Below are positions 26,120-41,100 of a stretch of 64,000 nt of DNA, in pieces. The notes under the pieces are model-generated. The model was not told where the DNA came from and ran no database searches. It was given only the letters and a program-made list of their open reading frames with translations. Positions within the stretch are counted from its first letter, which is position 1; every line of letters starts with the position of its first letter. The translations under genes were made by a program, and so were the position numbers. Source of the DNA: Strigops habroptila (taxonomy: Eukaryota; Chordata; Aves; Psittaciformes; Psittacidae); the NCBI RefSeq assembly GCF_004027225.2, contig NC_046360.1, positions 5,754,001 to 5,818,000 on the forward strand, in the 5' to 3' direction.

Positions 26120-29100
26120 GTAATGTTCTGAATATGGTCAGTATTGAGATATATTTGGATTCCTCTTAGCAAGTTTTGCCTTACTTTCTCATTATGTAAT
26201 GTTTTATGTGCAGGTGTATGGAAACTATTCCCAGTTACCCAAACACCCAGGTAAGGAATGTTCTATTTCCATTTTATGACAATGTGTTTAAATGATTATT
26301 TGCTCTTTTGGTTTCTATTTTTTCATTTTTCTTAGTAGCTCCAAAGAAACTGTGATCCTACGTTTGACATCAGCTGTGTATTAAAAATGTAATAGTCTAA
26401 AGTATCAGACTGTACCAGTCATTTTAAATTCAGTGACTTACCTACTGAATATTCTGCACAGAATGGAGAAAAATGGTTTGTATTTGACAGGTAGAAAACA
26501 TATGCTGTTTATGTTTTAGTACTACTTTTGAGCGTGAGTTTTTGAATCAGACCTCTACTCAGGCTGTTTTCTTTTTCCCCTCAATGTGTTCCACATTTTC
26601 AATTCAATGATTTACAGTTAGATATGCCAGCTTGTATACTTTGTAGTACTTTTGCATGGCTTCAAGTCATTTCCCCTCTTCCCGGTCTTCATGCTTAAGT
26701 TTAAATTGGTTATAGACCATAATAAGGACCTCTCATATGTTTTCGATATAGAAAAAACTTACTCAAAGCTTACTTGGGGTCTGTATGTGTAACTGCAGAA
26801 TTCTTCTGGTTTTATATAAATAGTTTAACCTCAAGCCTCATGGTGGTGTACAAGTACAATTTTACTGCTTTAGCAGTGCATGTATTGCTTCGGGCTTTTA
26901 AGTTTTAACCATATGTAATTATTTTCAAACGAAATACAGCGCGATGTGGCAAAGCCATGTTGTCTGCTATTGCAGTAGCTTCAGACCCATTAGTTTCTTT
27001 TGTTCTGCCTTCACCGGAAAACAAAGAAGTACAGTCTCATTTCCTATAGATGAGGATCACTGGCTTCTAGCTGATGAAACAGTATGGGGGGGAAAAAAGC
27101 TTCCTGCAGTAAGGGAGAACGTTACACAACACTTATTTTGTAGTATAGTATGTGTGTGTAAGTGTAACTGAGTGATGCTTTCTGGATTGGAACTTGGCTT
27201 GTAAACAGGTCCTGTAATTTTTTCCTAAACATAGTTTTCCTTTGAAAGGATATTGCCTTGAATTCAACTTATACTTGGAACAGGTATTCGTTTTCGGAGG
27301 TCTTCTCAGGGCTGGTGGGCTGGTAGTAGGGCAGCAGCGTGGCTTTGTATAGTTCAGAACTGGGAGCTGGGAAAGCCACAGACATGCAGCGTGGGTCTAG
27401 GCAATTCACTTTGCTGTATGTCTGTTTTCCTTCCGATTATTTTTGCCCATTTTTTCAAGCTTTTAAATGTAAGCTCCTTAAAATATAGCTGCTTCTCAGG
27501 AGTTTGATGCCAACTATGGCTTTGTTGTGATGCTGCTACTACTGCTAATAATAAAATTCTTGTGCCGCGTTATGACAGAGGGTTTTTGGCATCACATTAT
27601 TTTCTCCCTGGATTTTTTATTTCTATTTGTCTAATTTTTTTTTATACCACCTCTCTTAAGTTTAATCCTTTTTCTATTTTGATACATAAAGATGTTAATG
27701 GGAGCAAGAGAGACTTGTATATAAGCACACTGTGAAACAGCAGGCGCGTTCTGTGCTCTGCAGAGTGGAACTAGTAGTTTGGTTAAAGTCAGATGGAGGT
27801 ACGTTAGCTCAGGTAGCCTATGTGGATGCTCTTAATAGCATAGAAATTTATAACTTCCTTTTGCAGCAGCCAGAATATGTTTTTTGAAGGTAGAACTAAG
27901 CACATGTCCAGATTTAGTTTATGTAAATGCAGAAATCCTTGTTCCTAGGTCCTGTTTCCTTGGCATGCTTTGTCACGCTCAGCTTAGTTAAGTTTGGGTT
28001 GCCTGGAATTTTTAGATTGGGTTTTGTATGTGCTTATTCTGTGTCACTATATCTTATGTTGGCAGTACCCTCCTCCTTTTGTTAGCAGTTGTGCCTTTCT
28101 CTGTGTCTTCCAAATATTTAAAGTATAGCCATAGAATCTCATCCATTTATCTAAAGACATCCCCATCTTACCTATTTATGCTTCCTTCTCTGTGGGAAAA
28201 GCTCTTTGACAACTGCAAACATTTCTAGTCAGGTAGGCCAATAATAGATCCTGGTCAATTATGAATCATTTGTTAGATATTGCTTGGGAATGAAAATTCC
28301 TGGGAACTCTCTAGTATCTTTTCCTGCTCTTGCGAACCACAGAGAGCTGAGTTACCTATGGAGGAGGCAGGAGCAGTAGTAGTATGCGATGAAGGCTAAA
28401 TATTTCCCCATGCTTTCCCTTCTTAGTGCTTTGTACTATCCATGGTGTGTTTAGAACTATCAGTAATATTTTGAAATTAGTCTTGAATGGCTTTCTTAAC
28501 TGTTACTTCAACAAATGCAGTCTGGTACAGTAACAGGGATTTAGTCACAGGGATTGCTGCACATTTTAAGTGCAGTTAAAATAAAAGTCAGTTGAGCTTT
28601 AAAAACAGGTTTTCTGCAGTGATCAATCAGATGGTTTTAATCTACTCTGCCATTTTTATTTGATTTATCATCTTGCTTATGTGCTGTACTTGATTTACAT
28701 AAAATATCTTGGTTAACCTATTGACTTCCCTTATTGCTTGCTTCTGTAGTGACTTACTGCACTCCTTGTTGCTCCTTGCTTTAATAACCTTTTCATTTGT
28801 GTTTCTTGAAAGGGTTCAAAGTTCTCGCATCAGCTTCCCATTACTGGCCATTGGAAGATGTGGATGGAATTCATGAATTTCGGGATACAAACGGAGGTAG
28901 ATAAAGGATTCGTTGACAATGGCAGTAACATAAGTATTTCTGTCAGTCTGTAAGTAGAAAGGGAGCAGAAGAAATAAAAGAGGTTAGCTTTTGTACCACA
29001 GCAGTAGAGATTTTTTTTCAGTTAATGTTTTTGCAGTGCTCCAATGTCCAAATGATAATGTATTTGTGAACTGGTTTTTATAGAGTATTCTCAGATGTTT

Positions 29101-32100
29101 TATGGGCTGTTTACACATTGTTAAGGTTATAAAGAGAAAAGGTTTATGATCCAAAGAGTCATTGAAATCACACTGTTATTGGTTGCTTTGGTACATGCTA
29201 ATACACTCCGTGACTGAGATAGCTGGCTATGCTGGCAGTGAAGTGCCTGCTTCTTTTTGCTTTTTGGAAGGAGTTAAGTGCCCAAATTCTTCATGCAATT
29301 TGAAAGTTCCATGTAGCACCTACAGAAAGAGAAGTTTAAGTTCTCACCTGTGTACCAGCTCACTTCTATCTGGTTTTGGGTATTCCCTTAAAAGCAGTAT
29401 TGCAGCATTAGTTCAATTCTTAATTTTTTTTTTCCAGTTAGGCAAAATAAAGATAGTTTTAGTGAGGCAAAACTCTCACTGATTTGAAAAAGTCAGTTGT
29501 CAGGACTGCAGGATCCCCGAGGGAATGATATTAAAAGGCAGTTTGGTTGGATTCAGCAGTTTTCTGTTTCTGATGTTTCACATCAGGACCAAAAAGGGTG
29601 GTGAAGGTTTTCTGGAGACGTGCAGGTGATGTAATTAGTGGAACTTTGACCAAACCGCTGTCTCCCATTGCAGCATTATGGGCTTGCAGGGCCATTCCTT
29701 TCAGATGAAACTTTCAGCTATGCTCTGTCTCCTTTTGAGACTCAAAGGTCCCTTAGTAATATTCACATGGAGTGGTTTTTTTCTTCTGACATTTTAGCCA
29801 GTTCCAAGTTGGGTTGATGTATATTCCCCAGTATTTATCACACTATGGCTACCACCTTGGAAGTTGAGCTGCACAGTTTTGTACTTGTACGAGGGGTAGC
29901 TGCTGTGCTGCTACTGGTGACTGTAATATCTTTACCCAGAAAGATGCAGAAGATTAAATCTGGAGTTAGAGACCTTTACAACCTTACATGAAAGATATTA
30001 ACAAAATTGTGAAGTTATTGCTATTTATTATGCAAAAATGGTAATATCAATCTCTGTTCCTAAGTGGAGGAAAAGATCCATGTATTGTAAGCTTAAACTT
30101 TGACCCATCTTGCCACAAAACTTCTTAAAGGAATGAAATTGGCTCACCAGAAATAAATCTGGGCAATATTCTGCTCCCGTTAGAGGCTGATGGCAGCATT
30201 CCTATTGACTTCAGTAGAATCATAATTTGGCTTACAAAAAGTTACCATGTGAGTTCTCGAACAGTGTGTTAAAGTAATTTTCTGACACTGTAGTTTCAAG
30301 AAGAGTAAAGCACTCCATATCTAGCACTGTTTTAGCACTCATGTTACAACAGAGTTATTTTTGCAAGTGCTTGAAAGAGCACAATTGTTATAAAATAGAG
30401 CAATTGGCAATTAATGTTAGATTATTTTTCCAATTATGTTAAATTACATTACTTAAGCAAAATTCAGAAATATTTTCAGTGGTATTTTGGAAAAGATAGA
30501 GCAGAACATATAAGGTTCCTGATCCTACAATCCTTCACTTACAGGAATGAGACTGGCTCACATGAGCAATCTGCTTTGACTCCTATTATGACATTGTGTT
30601 AAATAACTTTACAAAGGAGCCAGCTGCATGACTTTGCTGAAAAAGTGTTTAGACGACTTTGTCTTACTATTGTTGGCAAAGGATGCCAGGAGCAAAAAGT
30701 CTCATTCTCTGCAGAGCAACTCTGACAATGTTGAATTTTTCTTTCATGTTGTACTGGATAGTTCAAATTTGTCAGTTGCTTTTATTGTGTCTTATAATAC
30801 ATAGATATTATTTCAACTGCCTCCAGCAGAGTTCTTATGTAGCTATCTGAGATTTGACTTTGATATACTAGAAAAGTTTTCTTGTTGTAATCTAATGCAG
30901 GTGACAATTTGCTTGTTTTTGATACCATTCTGATTACACAACTCTTCTGTTTATTGCTAGAGCCTGCCTTGTTTTTCCACTCATCACATCATGCAGTTAT
31001 TTTCATTCCATGTTTCTCCTCTTAAATCCTTGAAGCATCATAATCTGTCCGTCATGTTAATCCATTTTATTTGTTGAAGTCATTGTGTGTGAAGCCAGAT
31101 TTATATCTCTCAAAGCATTTGTGTTGTGAGAGTGTCAGCGAATTAATTTTATTATCTGAGCAATAGAAGAAATTGAAGGGAAACAATCAACTTAAAATAT
31201 AGCAAACCAAAAAAGATGTGGCCGTGTTCAGGTTTCTCATCTGACCTCTTGTTTTCCATGTATTTGTATCTTGAGGTATTCACATTATTTTTTTTCTTTT
31301 AAGAACATTTGCCTTTCCCTCCTACGAGCTCAGCTGGTTTAAATCCCAAATCAATGTCTATTAACTTCCATGGGCATTCCCTCAAGCTCTCTTTGCCTGC
31401 CCAGGGTAAATAATTACAGTGGGCAATGTTAAATTATCAAAATAAAATTGAGAAGAAAATTTTATTGTCAGATATAAAACAGTTGGGTTTTTTTTTCCTT
31501 ATGTTTAGATGGAATTTCTCATATTTTGATTTGTGCCCATTGCCTCTTATCTGTTCACTGTATATAACTAAGGAGAGGCTGGCATTGTCTTTAGTGCCGT
31601 TGTGTGTTTATACACCGTGATAAGGTCAATCTCCAGGCTGAGCAGTGCCAGCGTTCTCGGCCTTTCACTGGACTTGTTCCAGTAAGTCCATGTCTCTCTT
31701 GTACTGGGGAGCCCAGAACTGCACATGGGACTTGAATTGCCCTTAGCTTTTGCACCAGTATAATGATTTTTGTTATAATTAGAGTTCCTTACCAACATGA
31801 TTATATTTCAGAGCCCTTCATCAGCAGTTGTACTTCTTAATAGTTTTTCTTCTCAGGTTGATGATTTTTTTTCTCAGTAAGGAAGAAAAAACCGTTTAAC
31901 TGATACTGTATTTGCTTACCTTGTGTAGTTAAAGAATGTAACATTCACCAGCATGCAAGTCTTTAGAAGAAGTGGTTGCATGATAATTTTAAAGGCCACT
32001 GATCAACATCTGTATGTTGAGAGATATGAACTGGCCAATTCATTACTGATTGTGTTTATTCATTGTTTTGCTTATTTGCTTATTTTCTTTTGTTGTTCCA

Positions 32101-35100
32101 CCCAGCTCTAAGAATCCACAACTTCACTGTGCTTCCTTCCCATAACTCTACCTTTGTATATACCAATGACTCTGCCTACTCTAACTTCTCTGCAACTGTA
32201 GGTGAGGATTTACATATTTTTTGTTCTGCATTTGTCAAGCTTGGATGGTTCTTGTAACATTGGATTCAAAGTTAACACTGAGTTTTGATTCAGGTGGTCG
32301 TGTGGTAAAGGTCTGTTTATGCTTACATTGTCATCTGTTACTGAAAAAGCACTCCTGCAATGTTACCTGAATTACTCTACATTCCTGGGAGAGACATCCT
32401 CATGCTAAGCATTAGCCCATGGGAGAATGGGCCCCAGTGGTCCTCCAAAACTGAGAATATTTGTGTTACACTTAAAATAAGCGGAGATTACATTTCAGAG
32501 GAACATAAAGAACAATAGGTTGATTTTCTTTTTGCTTGTCTTTCAAGGTTAAAAGGAAAAAGAAGCCATCCGTTTTTCACCATTTCTTGATAATTTTTAA
32601 AGGACACATTCAGAAAGACAAAGGCAAGCAAATTTTTAAAGCCAGGAAGTAAGATTTTGTCAACCATGACATCTTTGATTAACATGATTAAGTTTTTTGG
32701 TTTGGTTTTGTTTTTAAGGCAAGCAGCAATCTGCATAGATATAGATAAAAGGAAGAACAGAAAATGACAACTCTCCAGGCAGAAACCTGATGATTGGAAA
32801 CTAGCTACATCTACACAAGCATAAGCTTAGTCATTTAGTTTAAGTCACAAGCATTCATTCTTGTGTAGGTGCAAGTGTCCACTTTACAATTAGGTTTTAA
32901 CTCACTTCTAGTTTAGTTCTTGGAAATTCTGACCTAAGGAGAAGGGTGGAAATGATAAAACTCTTATTAGGGCTGCTCAGATTCTAGGAGTTTTATATTC
33001 GAATGCTAAACACACTATTTTTCTACTTTCTAACAGTGAAAGTATGCTAGCAAATGTGAACTCTGTTAATAATGAACTTCAAATAACCCTACTTCCATTC
33101 AGTGTTTTCTTAACTGCTTTAGAGGCCATTTGCATAGTTCACACATAATAGGATATATTCAGTATGAACATTAAAAAGGGTGACGTCAATGGCAAGGGAA
33201 ATACTATGGAAACAGAAATGCATTACCTTATGACTAAATCTGGCTAGATGAACTTAGAATTGAAGTGACTCAAGAGATGTTTGCTTCATTGTGTAATACA
33301 CGCTCAAATTTTTAAAAGAAACTAAATTTTATCTCTCAATTAGAGACAAAACTTGACTTCTTCCTCAAAGAGGGGAAGATATGAAATGAGAGTTATCTGT
33401 ATGGTTCTTGAAAAAAACCCAAACCCTACAAACTACCAACAAATAAATCCCCACCAAACTCAAACAAAACCAAAACAGAACAAAAAACCCCAACCAACCA
33501 ACCAAACAACAAGAAAAAATCCCCCAACAAAAGTAAGCCTATAGTTGGGACTGGATAAACATATGAGGTATATGAGTCTATTAAAGTTGTGTTTCTGGAA
33601 AGTTTTGATTTATACAAATATTAAACTATATTTTGCTTTTCCTTTAGATATTGTAGAAGGAATGGTGAACAAAGGAATTTACGTCACTGAAAAGAAAGGA
33701 GTTACCTTTCTCTTCTTTGGAAGCTATCAAAATTCTTGCATTAGTAATCCAGAAGTTTGTGGACCTGAAGGTTAGTAAATTTATTAATTGCTTTTATCAT
33801 TTCTTTTTCTGTCAAATTATGTAATTCAGTGACTGTTTCTTTCCTCTTTGGAATGAACTCTAAAATTCTAGCTTGACACTTTCCTTTATTGTCTTTTAAA
33901 ACACTTGAGTGTTGCTGTAAATTGAGTCTTTTCTAACTGCAATCGAAATTAGAATTAATCACCAGCTACTCAGATCAATGATGTACAGTGCAATTAATTC
34001 AAACAAAGAGTAAAATAAGCTTTCAGTGCCCAAAAATCTTGCCCGTGGCACCAAGTTTGATTCGTACAAGAACTGCAGTTAAACAATAGAAGTTGTCCTA
34101 CAAGTTTCAAATATAGTTTTAAGAGACTATTTTTCAGTGTGGCCTCTTAGCAGGAATGTGGTTGTTTGGCTTTGGGGTTTTTTCTAGATTTATCTTTGGA
34201 GATCACAAAATTTGAGCCTCTGGTGTCTGGAAATCCATTTGTCCTTGCAGGTGCTTGGATCTCTTAATTTTATTTCTCTTCCCTTTCTTCCTCTTGGGCT
34301 GGGCTAAGGTCACAAAATAGCAGGTAGAAGGGGGGCACAGGTTTGACAACATGCAGGTTACAGAAGATCATTAAAACTGTATGTGACTGTCAGGCCAAAC
34401 ATACAACTAGTCACTGGCATAAAACATTCACTGGAGACTTAAAATTCAGTAGAACTGAATCAGTGGAAAATGGTGGCTTTCCATATGTAAACTCCAGCAG
34501 TCCCTAAGCTTAAGAAGTATTGCTAACATTGAATTTTCAGGCTTTTACTGATTTGGACCATTCTTCAAAGAGGTAACATCACTTGAAATAGGATTTTTTT
34601 CTTTAATTTTTTTTTTTTTTAGCTGCTAAAGTAAGAGACATGTATGAAATTTTTAAGAAATTAGGCAAAACTCCGAGACTAGATGGTACATGGCTGTTAA
34701 CTGAGAGTATTAGGAAAAAGTAATTCAGTATCCTACCATAGGTGTTTTTCTGATATGTGCTGTATCTTGTCATACTTTTTTTTTCATACCACTGAGAAAT
34801 ACAAATAATCAGTAAATCATATTATTTCTACATCTATAGTATAACGTAATAATCACAAATTATTTTTATAGTACCAGAGCACTCACAGTATCTCTCAAAC
34901 AAGAACATTAAAACCATAAAACACTGAAATGTTCAGCAAACAAAATGTGAAGAAATCATATAAACAATAAACACTAAATCACAGGAGCAGTATAAAAAAA
35001 AAAAGGGGAGGGGGGAAGCCAACACCCCTTCATCTAAAGAGAGTCTTTGTTCTTCTCTGAATCAAATAAAACCTGTGGCAATGATAAGATATAATTTTAT

Positions 35101-38100
35101 TCAAGCCTACTATTGCTTAAACATCATTTGTGGCATTTGTGTGAAACTGGTGTTATGTACACTTAACTAGGGAATGCTTTCTGAAAACATTGGGATCTTG
35201 GGATATTTTCAGATGAAATATTATAACGTATGAAACAAAAATCCCAGTATTTCTTCCTAGGCTAAATTTTTTGAATTAATTTCTAATTATTTTGAACTAA
35301 TAACTAATTTCAGAACACTTTATTTTGACTCGAGAAAACAAATTCTTTTTTTTTAAATGTTCAAATATTCTTCTCCCGCCTTCCTCCTTTCATGAGTAAT
35401 TTTTAAACAATGCTTTTGTGTAAAGCAGTTTTGTCCTCATTGAAGTGGCATCTTCAGTCAAAAGAAACATTTTTGAAAGATGCAGGAGAATATTGTCTTA
35501 ATGGTCAGTTCAAACACAGGAGGAGCTGAATTTGGGCAACATATGGGAAATTGAAATAAAAAACATTTAAAAAAGCAGTCGTGTGCACAACATAGCACTT
35601 CGTAACTGTGTGTTCATTGTGTGCCTTTTATTTTTACTTTCAGCATTTCATGAACTGAAGGGCACATAAGGAGGATTTAGATCCACAGTTTTCCTGTGAC
35701 TATAGGATGATTAGTAGCTGCCAGGGTAGTCCAATAGGCTAGACAGTGAAAGATGAGGGAAACCATCTCCACTGCAGACATGTTTTATTACTTAGTATCT
35801 GTGCCTATGTCATTTAAACTTCATCTCTCAGCCTGTAAAGGAGGAATACCAGCACTTCCATAGCTCGCAGAAGTGTAGTGAAGTGCTGGAAAAAAGATTG
35901 TAAGACACAGTGGCAGAGGAATCACATTAATAGCGGTAATAGATTAACATGGTCAGCTTTGGTTGCCCTTTGAGGTGGTGGAAGATGGTATGTTTCAACC
36001 TGTTACTCGTGTGGTGAAGAAACTGAAGTATGAACTCAGGCTTATCTGCTGATAAAGGGACTGCAGCTTGCTTACTAGAAGCCTCAAATTCTTCCATTGG
36101 GAGTTCACAGCGTATCCATCAAGATCTAGCAAACTGAGATTGATGATGTTGATATACTGATTGATTTCTAGGAGGCCAATGATAATTGATTAGCATTTCC
36201 ACATTGCTTATTTTATCATGTTTAAAGCGTTTAGGGAATAGTATGTATATCGTGTAAATCAGTGGATGCTGTCATGAGGATAAACAGAACAGTTAGGAAG
36301 ATACTACACAGTTATTTATTCTGCAATAATGTAATTTTAAACTTTTCTGCTAAGAATATGTGAAATATAAAAAAAAGTAATGTTCCAGATAGTAGTGGGG
36401 GGGAAATTTTGGTGGCTGTAGTGAGCTGTTTAAGGCTTTTCCATCTTTAATCATATAACTGTGAAACACACCAAAAAAGTATGGTTTTAACAATAAATAT
36501 ACATAAGAGTTTGAGGGCTTCATTACCTTGTGTTGGGCTATCTGGTAGCCAAGGATTGGGATAGTTTGCAAAGCAAGGCTGTGCAATCTGCATCTGGAGT
36601 GACATGAAAAATGGCAGCTGAGCTCTAAGCAGCCAGATCTAGCTCTGAAATTTGCCCAGCTTTGAGCAGGCAGTTTAGAGTAGGTGATTTTCAGGGTTGT
36701 TGCCAACTTAATTCACTATGATTCTTTGTGGCAAACCTCTTCCACTTCTGTACTTCATAAAATTTTTCTCAACCTGCTCTGAACTTGGATTTTATTGTCA
36801 GCACTTTGTACTATAAATGATGAACACTTTTAGAGCTGTTTAGTCAAGCCATTTTCTTTGTAATTGTATTTGACTGCAGAACCTCTACAGCAGAGCTACT
36901 AAGAACTTGTGCAATGCAAGGGAGGTTTGATTTGCTACTTGTGTTTCGGTCAAGCCTCTTGAAATAACCTTTATTGAAGAAATAAGCCATCTTACAGAAT
37001 TCGTATTTCTTCACTAATGTGCAATCTGAAGAGCTCTTCAATTTTATGGTATAATAGTAGAATTGACTGCAAATTGAACACGATTTTTTGTGGTCAAAGA
37101 TAACCATGTGCCCTTGCAGGATTGCACTTGAGTTTTGGGAAGAATTCTGTGATATTGGTGTAGGTGGGGACCTCAGAATTTCGCCTGTGGCTCTGCAGAT
37201 GGTGCTACCCCTTTCTTTTACATTGGATCTTCACTTTCAGCAATTATTTGGAGCATTGAAGTGTGAAAACACAGGTAGTAACATGCCTAGAAGAATTAAA
37301 GTGTAATTAGCAATGGATGCTACTCAATAAGCATGGGCATGCTGGCAGCCAGTTAGCTCATCAGTAGCTTGGAAGCAGTCAGTGTTCTGTTTCTGGCTCT
37401 GTTGGCACTTGGTGAACGTGAAAAAAAGATGTGGATGCTAGTGGAGGATATGGAGATACGAGAGCTACCTGTGTTTTGAAATAAGCAAAGATCACAGGAA
37501 GAAAAGGGGATCATCACAGGAGGGTAAGAAGACTAAGGAGACTGGAGAGATAGGGCGAAAGGAATGGAAGCATAAATATGTAAGAAAAACTTCATTACTT
37601 TTGGTGCTCAAAGAACACTAGTTTTAACTGATGGAAGCTACTCAGAAAGCAGTGATGACCTCTGTGCATGTGATGCAAAACTGAGGAAGAGATGTTTGTT
37701 TGGTTTGAACTGTTATAGCATTGTTGATTTTAAAAATGCTGTCCTTGTTTATGCTAGCAGATCATCTGTCCTCAAAAGCATTCCCACTCCTTGTATCCTA
37801 CAGTACTGGAAAATTTTAATTGCACTTGTTTTTTCATCAACATCTCTTGCTTGCTTTCATCAGGAGTAACATTTTCCTTTTTCTGGAAGACTCAAGACCA
37901 ACAGGCAAAGTTTCTCCCTGCCTCTGGCGGACAAGTAATATCCAGTGGTTTCAAAATCTGTTCAAATGAAGCTGAAGGCTCAGTGGAATTTTACACCCGT
38001 GGAAACGCAATGATGAAGTGGAAAGCAAGCTTTAGTCCACCAGGTAAAGCTTATTTTATTTTTTTATTAATTTGTTGTTATATTTTACTTTATTCTTGCA

Positions 38101-41100
38101 CAGAGATGTATTGGTAAGAGCACAACTTCAGGGGAGAGATGTGGGTGTATAAAAATAGCTGTAGAGCTGTGTGCTTAGGAGTTCTCTTGATGTGGGAGAG
38201 AGATAAAGTATGAACTGAAAAACCAGTGATGCTGTATTATAGAACATTTGCCAGTCCTCAGACCCAACTTCTGGTTGTTTCTGAAGTGGAATTCTTATTG
38301 ACATCAATAGATTGAGTGCTTAGATGGAAACATGAGTGAAGAATCCAGGTCAATCCCTGACAGTTCTCAGTGTATTTCTAAAACTGGATACATGTGCTAT
38401 CCTCTACTGCCTCCTCAATTAAGACTTTATTTGGTAACTGCCTAACTGGGTGTTCGGTGCTTTGGTCGTTTTGCTATCTGTTGAGTGTCAAGTTTTGTGT
38501 GCCATGGCATAGTATTAATAAACATTTTGGTATATCACACATCTTACTGCTTCTATCTAAACTTTGTATTGTTGACGAGCAGCAATAACTAGTGACAGGA
38601 ACAAATTCTAGTCTTCTAGTAATGCCAGTGACAATCACTAAAGCACTTCTTGCCTTAATTTGAGTACCTGAACATTGGTAAAATAGGGCTTTCTCACCTT
38701 GTAGTAGCAGAATTTTGTAAAGCCTGATAAATCAGTTTAGAAATCTTATTTTAAGATAAAAACAGCTAAATGGTAGAGTAATTTATGTATTTGTGGATTA
38801 TCAAAGTGAAAATTAGTATTATGGTTTTGGTACTTTAAGTATAGCAGAGAAACACTGATAGTTTTTAATTCATCTATTTGCTTGTTCTCCAGTTTTAGCA
38901 GTCTTTATGCGGTTCTTGCTGAACTGTGTTTTGAGACAGAATTGAAGAGACTTTAAATCTTGGCCAATAGTACTTAGCAAGTATAATTTATGAAACCGCA
39001 GTGAGCCCAAGAAAGAGTTCAGAGCAAAGCAAACAGGCATTCTGCCAAAGTATGGGCTTCCCCATGGGTATAAAGATTAATATACATGACATCAGCATTC
39101 CATAATTCACTCTTAGCACTTCCTATACAGCTCAATAGCATTGCACAAGTCAGCAAAACCATACTGAACAGGAAAGACTCTAAATGGAATTGATTCATGG
39201 GGTTTGCTGTGATTTTTAATGTTTTGCAGGTCCTTATTGGACTCACATTCTCTTTACTTGGAAATCAAGGGAAGGACTGAAAGTCTACGTCAATGGAACT
39301 CTAAACACAAGCGATCCTGATGGGAAAGTCTTCTATGATTATGGAGACCCCAGTGCAAATCTACTGACTGGGACAGAGGGGGATCAGACCAAGCGCTATG
39401 TGAATGGGGCATTTGATGAATTCATTATATGGGAAAGGGCACTCACCCCCAATGAAATTGAGCAGTACTTCACAGCTGCTGTTGGTGAGTATGTGCATGG
39501 TTGTCATAATTAGTATTCTGTAAACATGCTGACTTAAAAATGCTTAGTGTGTAGGATTTGTGTTCATTTTACATCTTCTGGCTATTGAACATAACTTTTA
39601 GAGGCAGAAGTCGTGAGGTATGAATGTCACCAAGACAGCTGTCTTTGACTGTGCAGTCTTTTCATTCTGGGTTCTAGCTCCTTAAAAATGCCATAAAAAA
39701 TTACCAAGACCTGAAGTATCCAGCCATTCTTAGGTCCCCTAGCATCAAGAGAAGAGGAGCAATAATTAGACTTGAGGCAGAGCGGTATTAGGCAAGACTG
39801 ACTCCAGACTTCTGTCTTGCACTCTGGTTGTTACATAGCTTAGAGCCAAGTGACTCAGTGTGTTCCAGCAGATGTGGATAATAATGGTTCTCTCTCAAGT
39901 TCCTGGAATGATAAAGACTTACTAACTCCTGTATGCCTGTGAACTCAAAGAGATCAGCTGAAATGTCGTATGAAAGGCAGAGGTTCAGGATTAGAACAAA
40001 GACTTTGAAGACTGGGCAGTAAATCCTGCCAGTTGTTCTATGGATCTTTATTATAAACTTTTCAGTACAAGGAAGTCTGTTGCTATTAAGTGCTTGTGTG
40101 TGAGTAGCAGTTAGAAAACATTCATCTCGGGGAATAAAGCTATGGGGCATCTGGAACATTTGGCTTCGCTGGCAGTTTCCCTGCTTTCATTTATTCTTAC
40201 TAGGTTACTGGGAGCTAAAGCAGTTACACCCATAACTCTTGTGCTTTTAAACCCATGGGAACCATTTTTACAATGGAAACTCTTTTGAATAACACATAGC
40301 TTCTGATGCATGCCTGGAAATGAGAAAGTGTGTGCGACTTCCAGGTTTGGTTATAGCGGTCAAATTATATAAAAAATTCTTTTATAAAAAAAGAAAACAT
40401 AAACCAGTTTACGTAGAACTGAAGTTGCTGGAAAAGAAAACCCTTCATCTGGTATATAATGAAAGAATCATCATTTGCTTTGCTACACAATGGTCAAGTT
40501 CTTTATCTTAAAGTCTTTTCATTTAAAAAATTGATTCCTATGGAAGTATTTAAAAATTCTGGTTGTAAGAGTATTCATTTGATAGAGCAAATGGCTTTAA
40601 AATCTTTAAAAAGTTCATAATGCTCTGGTCATGTTGGAAAAATGCTTTTGTATTTGGCTGCTGTATCTTTCACAGCAATCTAGGGTTACTATAACACTAT
40701 CCAACTCAAAGCTACCATAAATCACATCCTTTGATTTAGTATAATTCAAGAAGAATGTTATGTTGCTAAACTCAAGAGCAGTAGATTTTCAAATTGACCT
40801 GATCTATCTACATGTGTGCCCTGTTTCACTGTCAGAGAAGTATGACTTATATAAATACAAAGAGAACTTCTTTTTAACCCCTTGAGTTCTTGTGAACTCA
40901 CAGCAACCATGCTCTGCAGTGTTTCACGCTCCCAACTTCACTCTAACAAATAATCAAGGCATCATGGAATGCTCTTGTTCTTGACTTCAGTTTTTACTCG
41001 TTTCCTCTATACTTCGGTTTGGAAGAAGTCTTACTGGGGCTCAGAATATCTGTTAGCTGAATGTTTGTATCTGGCTTTTGAAACACTGCAGGAAGAGTTG

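Larger units (their letters stand above)
26251..37863 (+). other. ADGRD1: ADGRD1 introns 2 to 5
   Basis: AT-rich introns surround the small exons at 28813, 32106 and 33648. Contents I can support are an ancient repeat fragment near 30.2 kb, a reverse CR1 fragment near 31.6 kb, an A/C-rich tract at 33411-33532 and a MIR-like fragment near 35.8 kb. Other open frames are short and unrecognised. Confidence 0.6.

Noticed and set aside
38281-38320. TTATTGACATCAATAG as a relict interspersed repeat
   Set aside because: It resembles the amniote TTGACTTCAATGG signature, but only one copy of the motif is present and the flanks do not match.
39788-40159. 123-codon minus-strand open frame in an ADGRD1 intron
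   Set aside because: It has no recognisable motif and no splice or promoter context. Length alone is not convincing in a 64-kb window.
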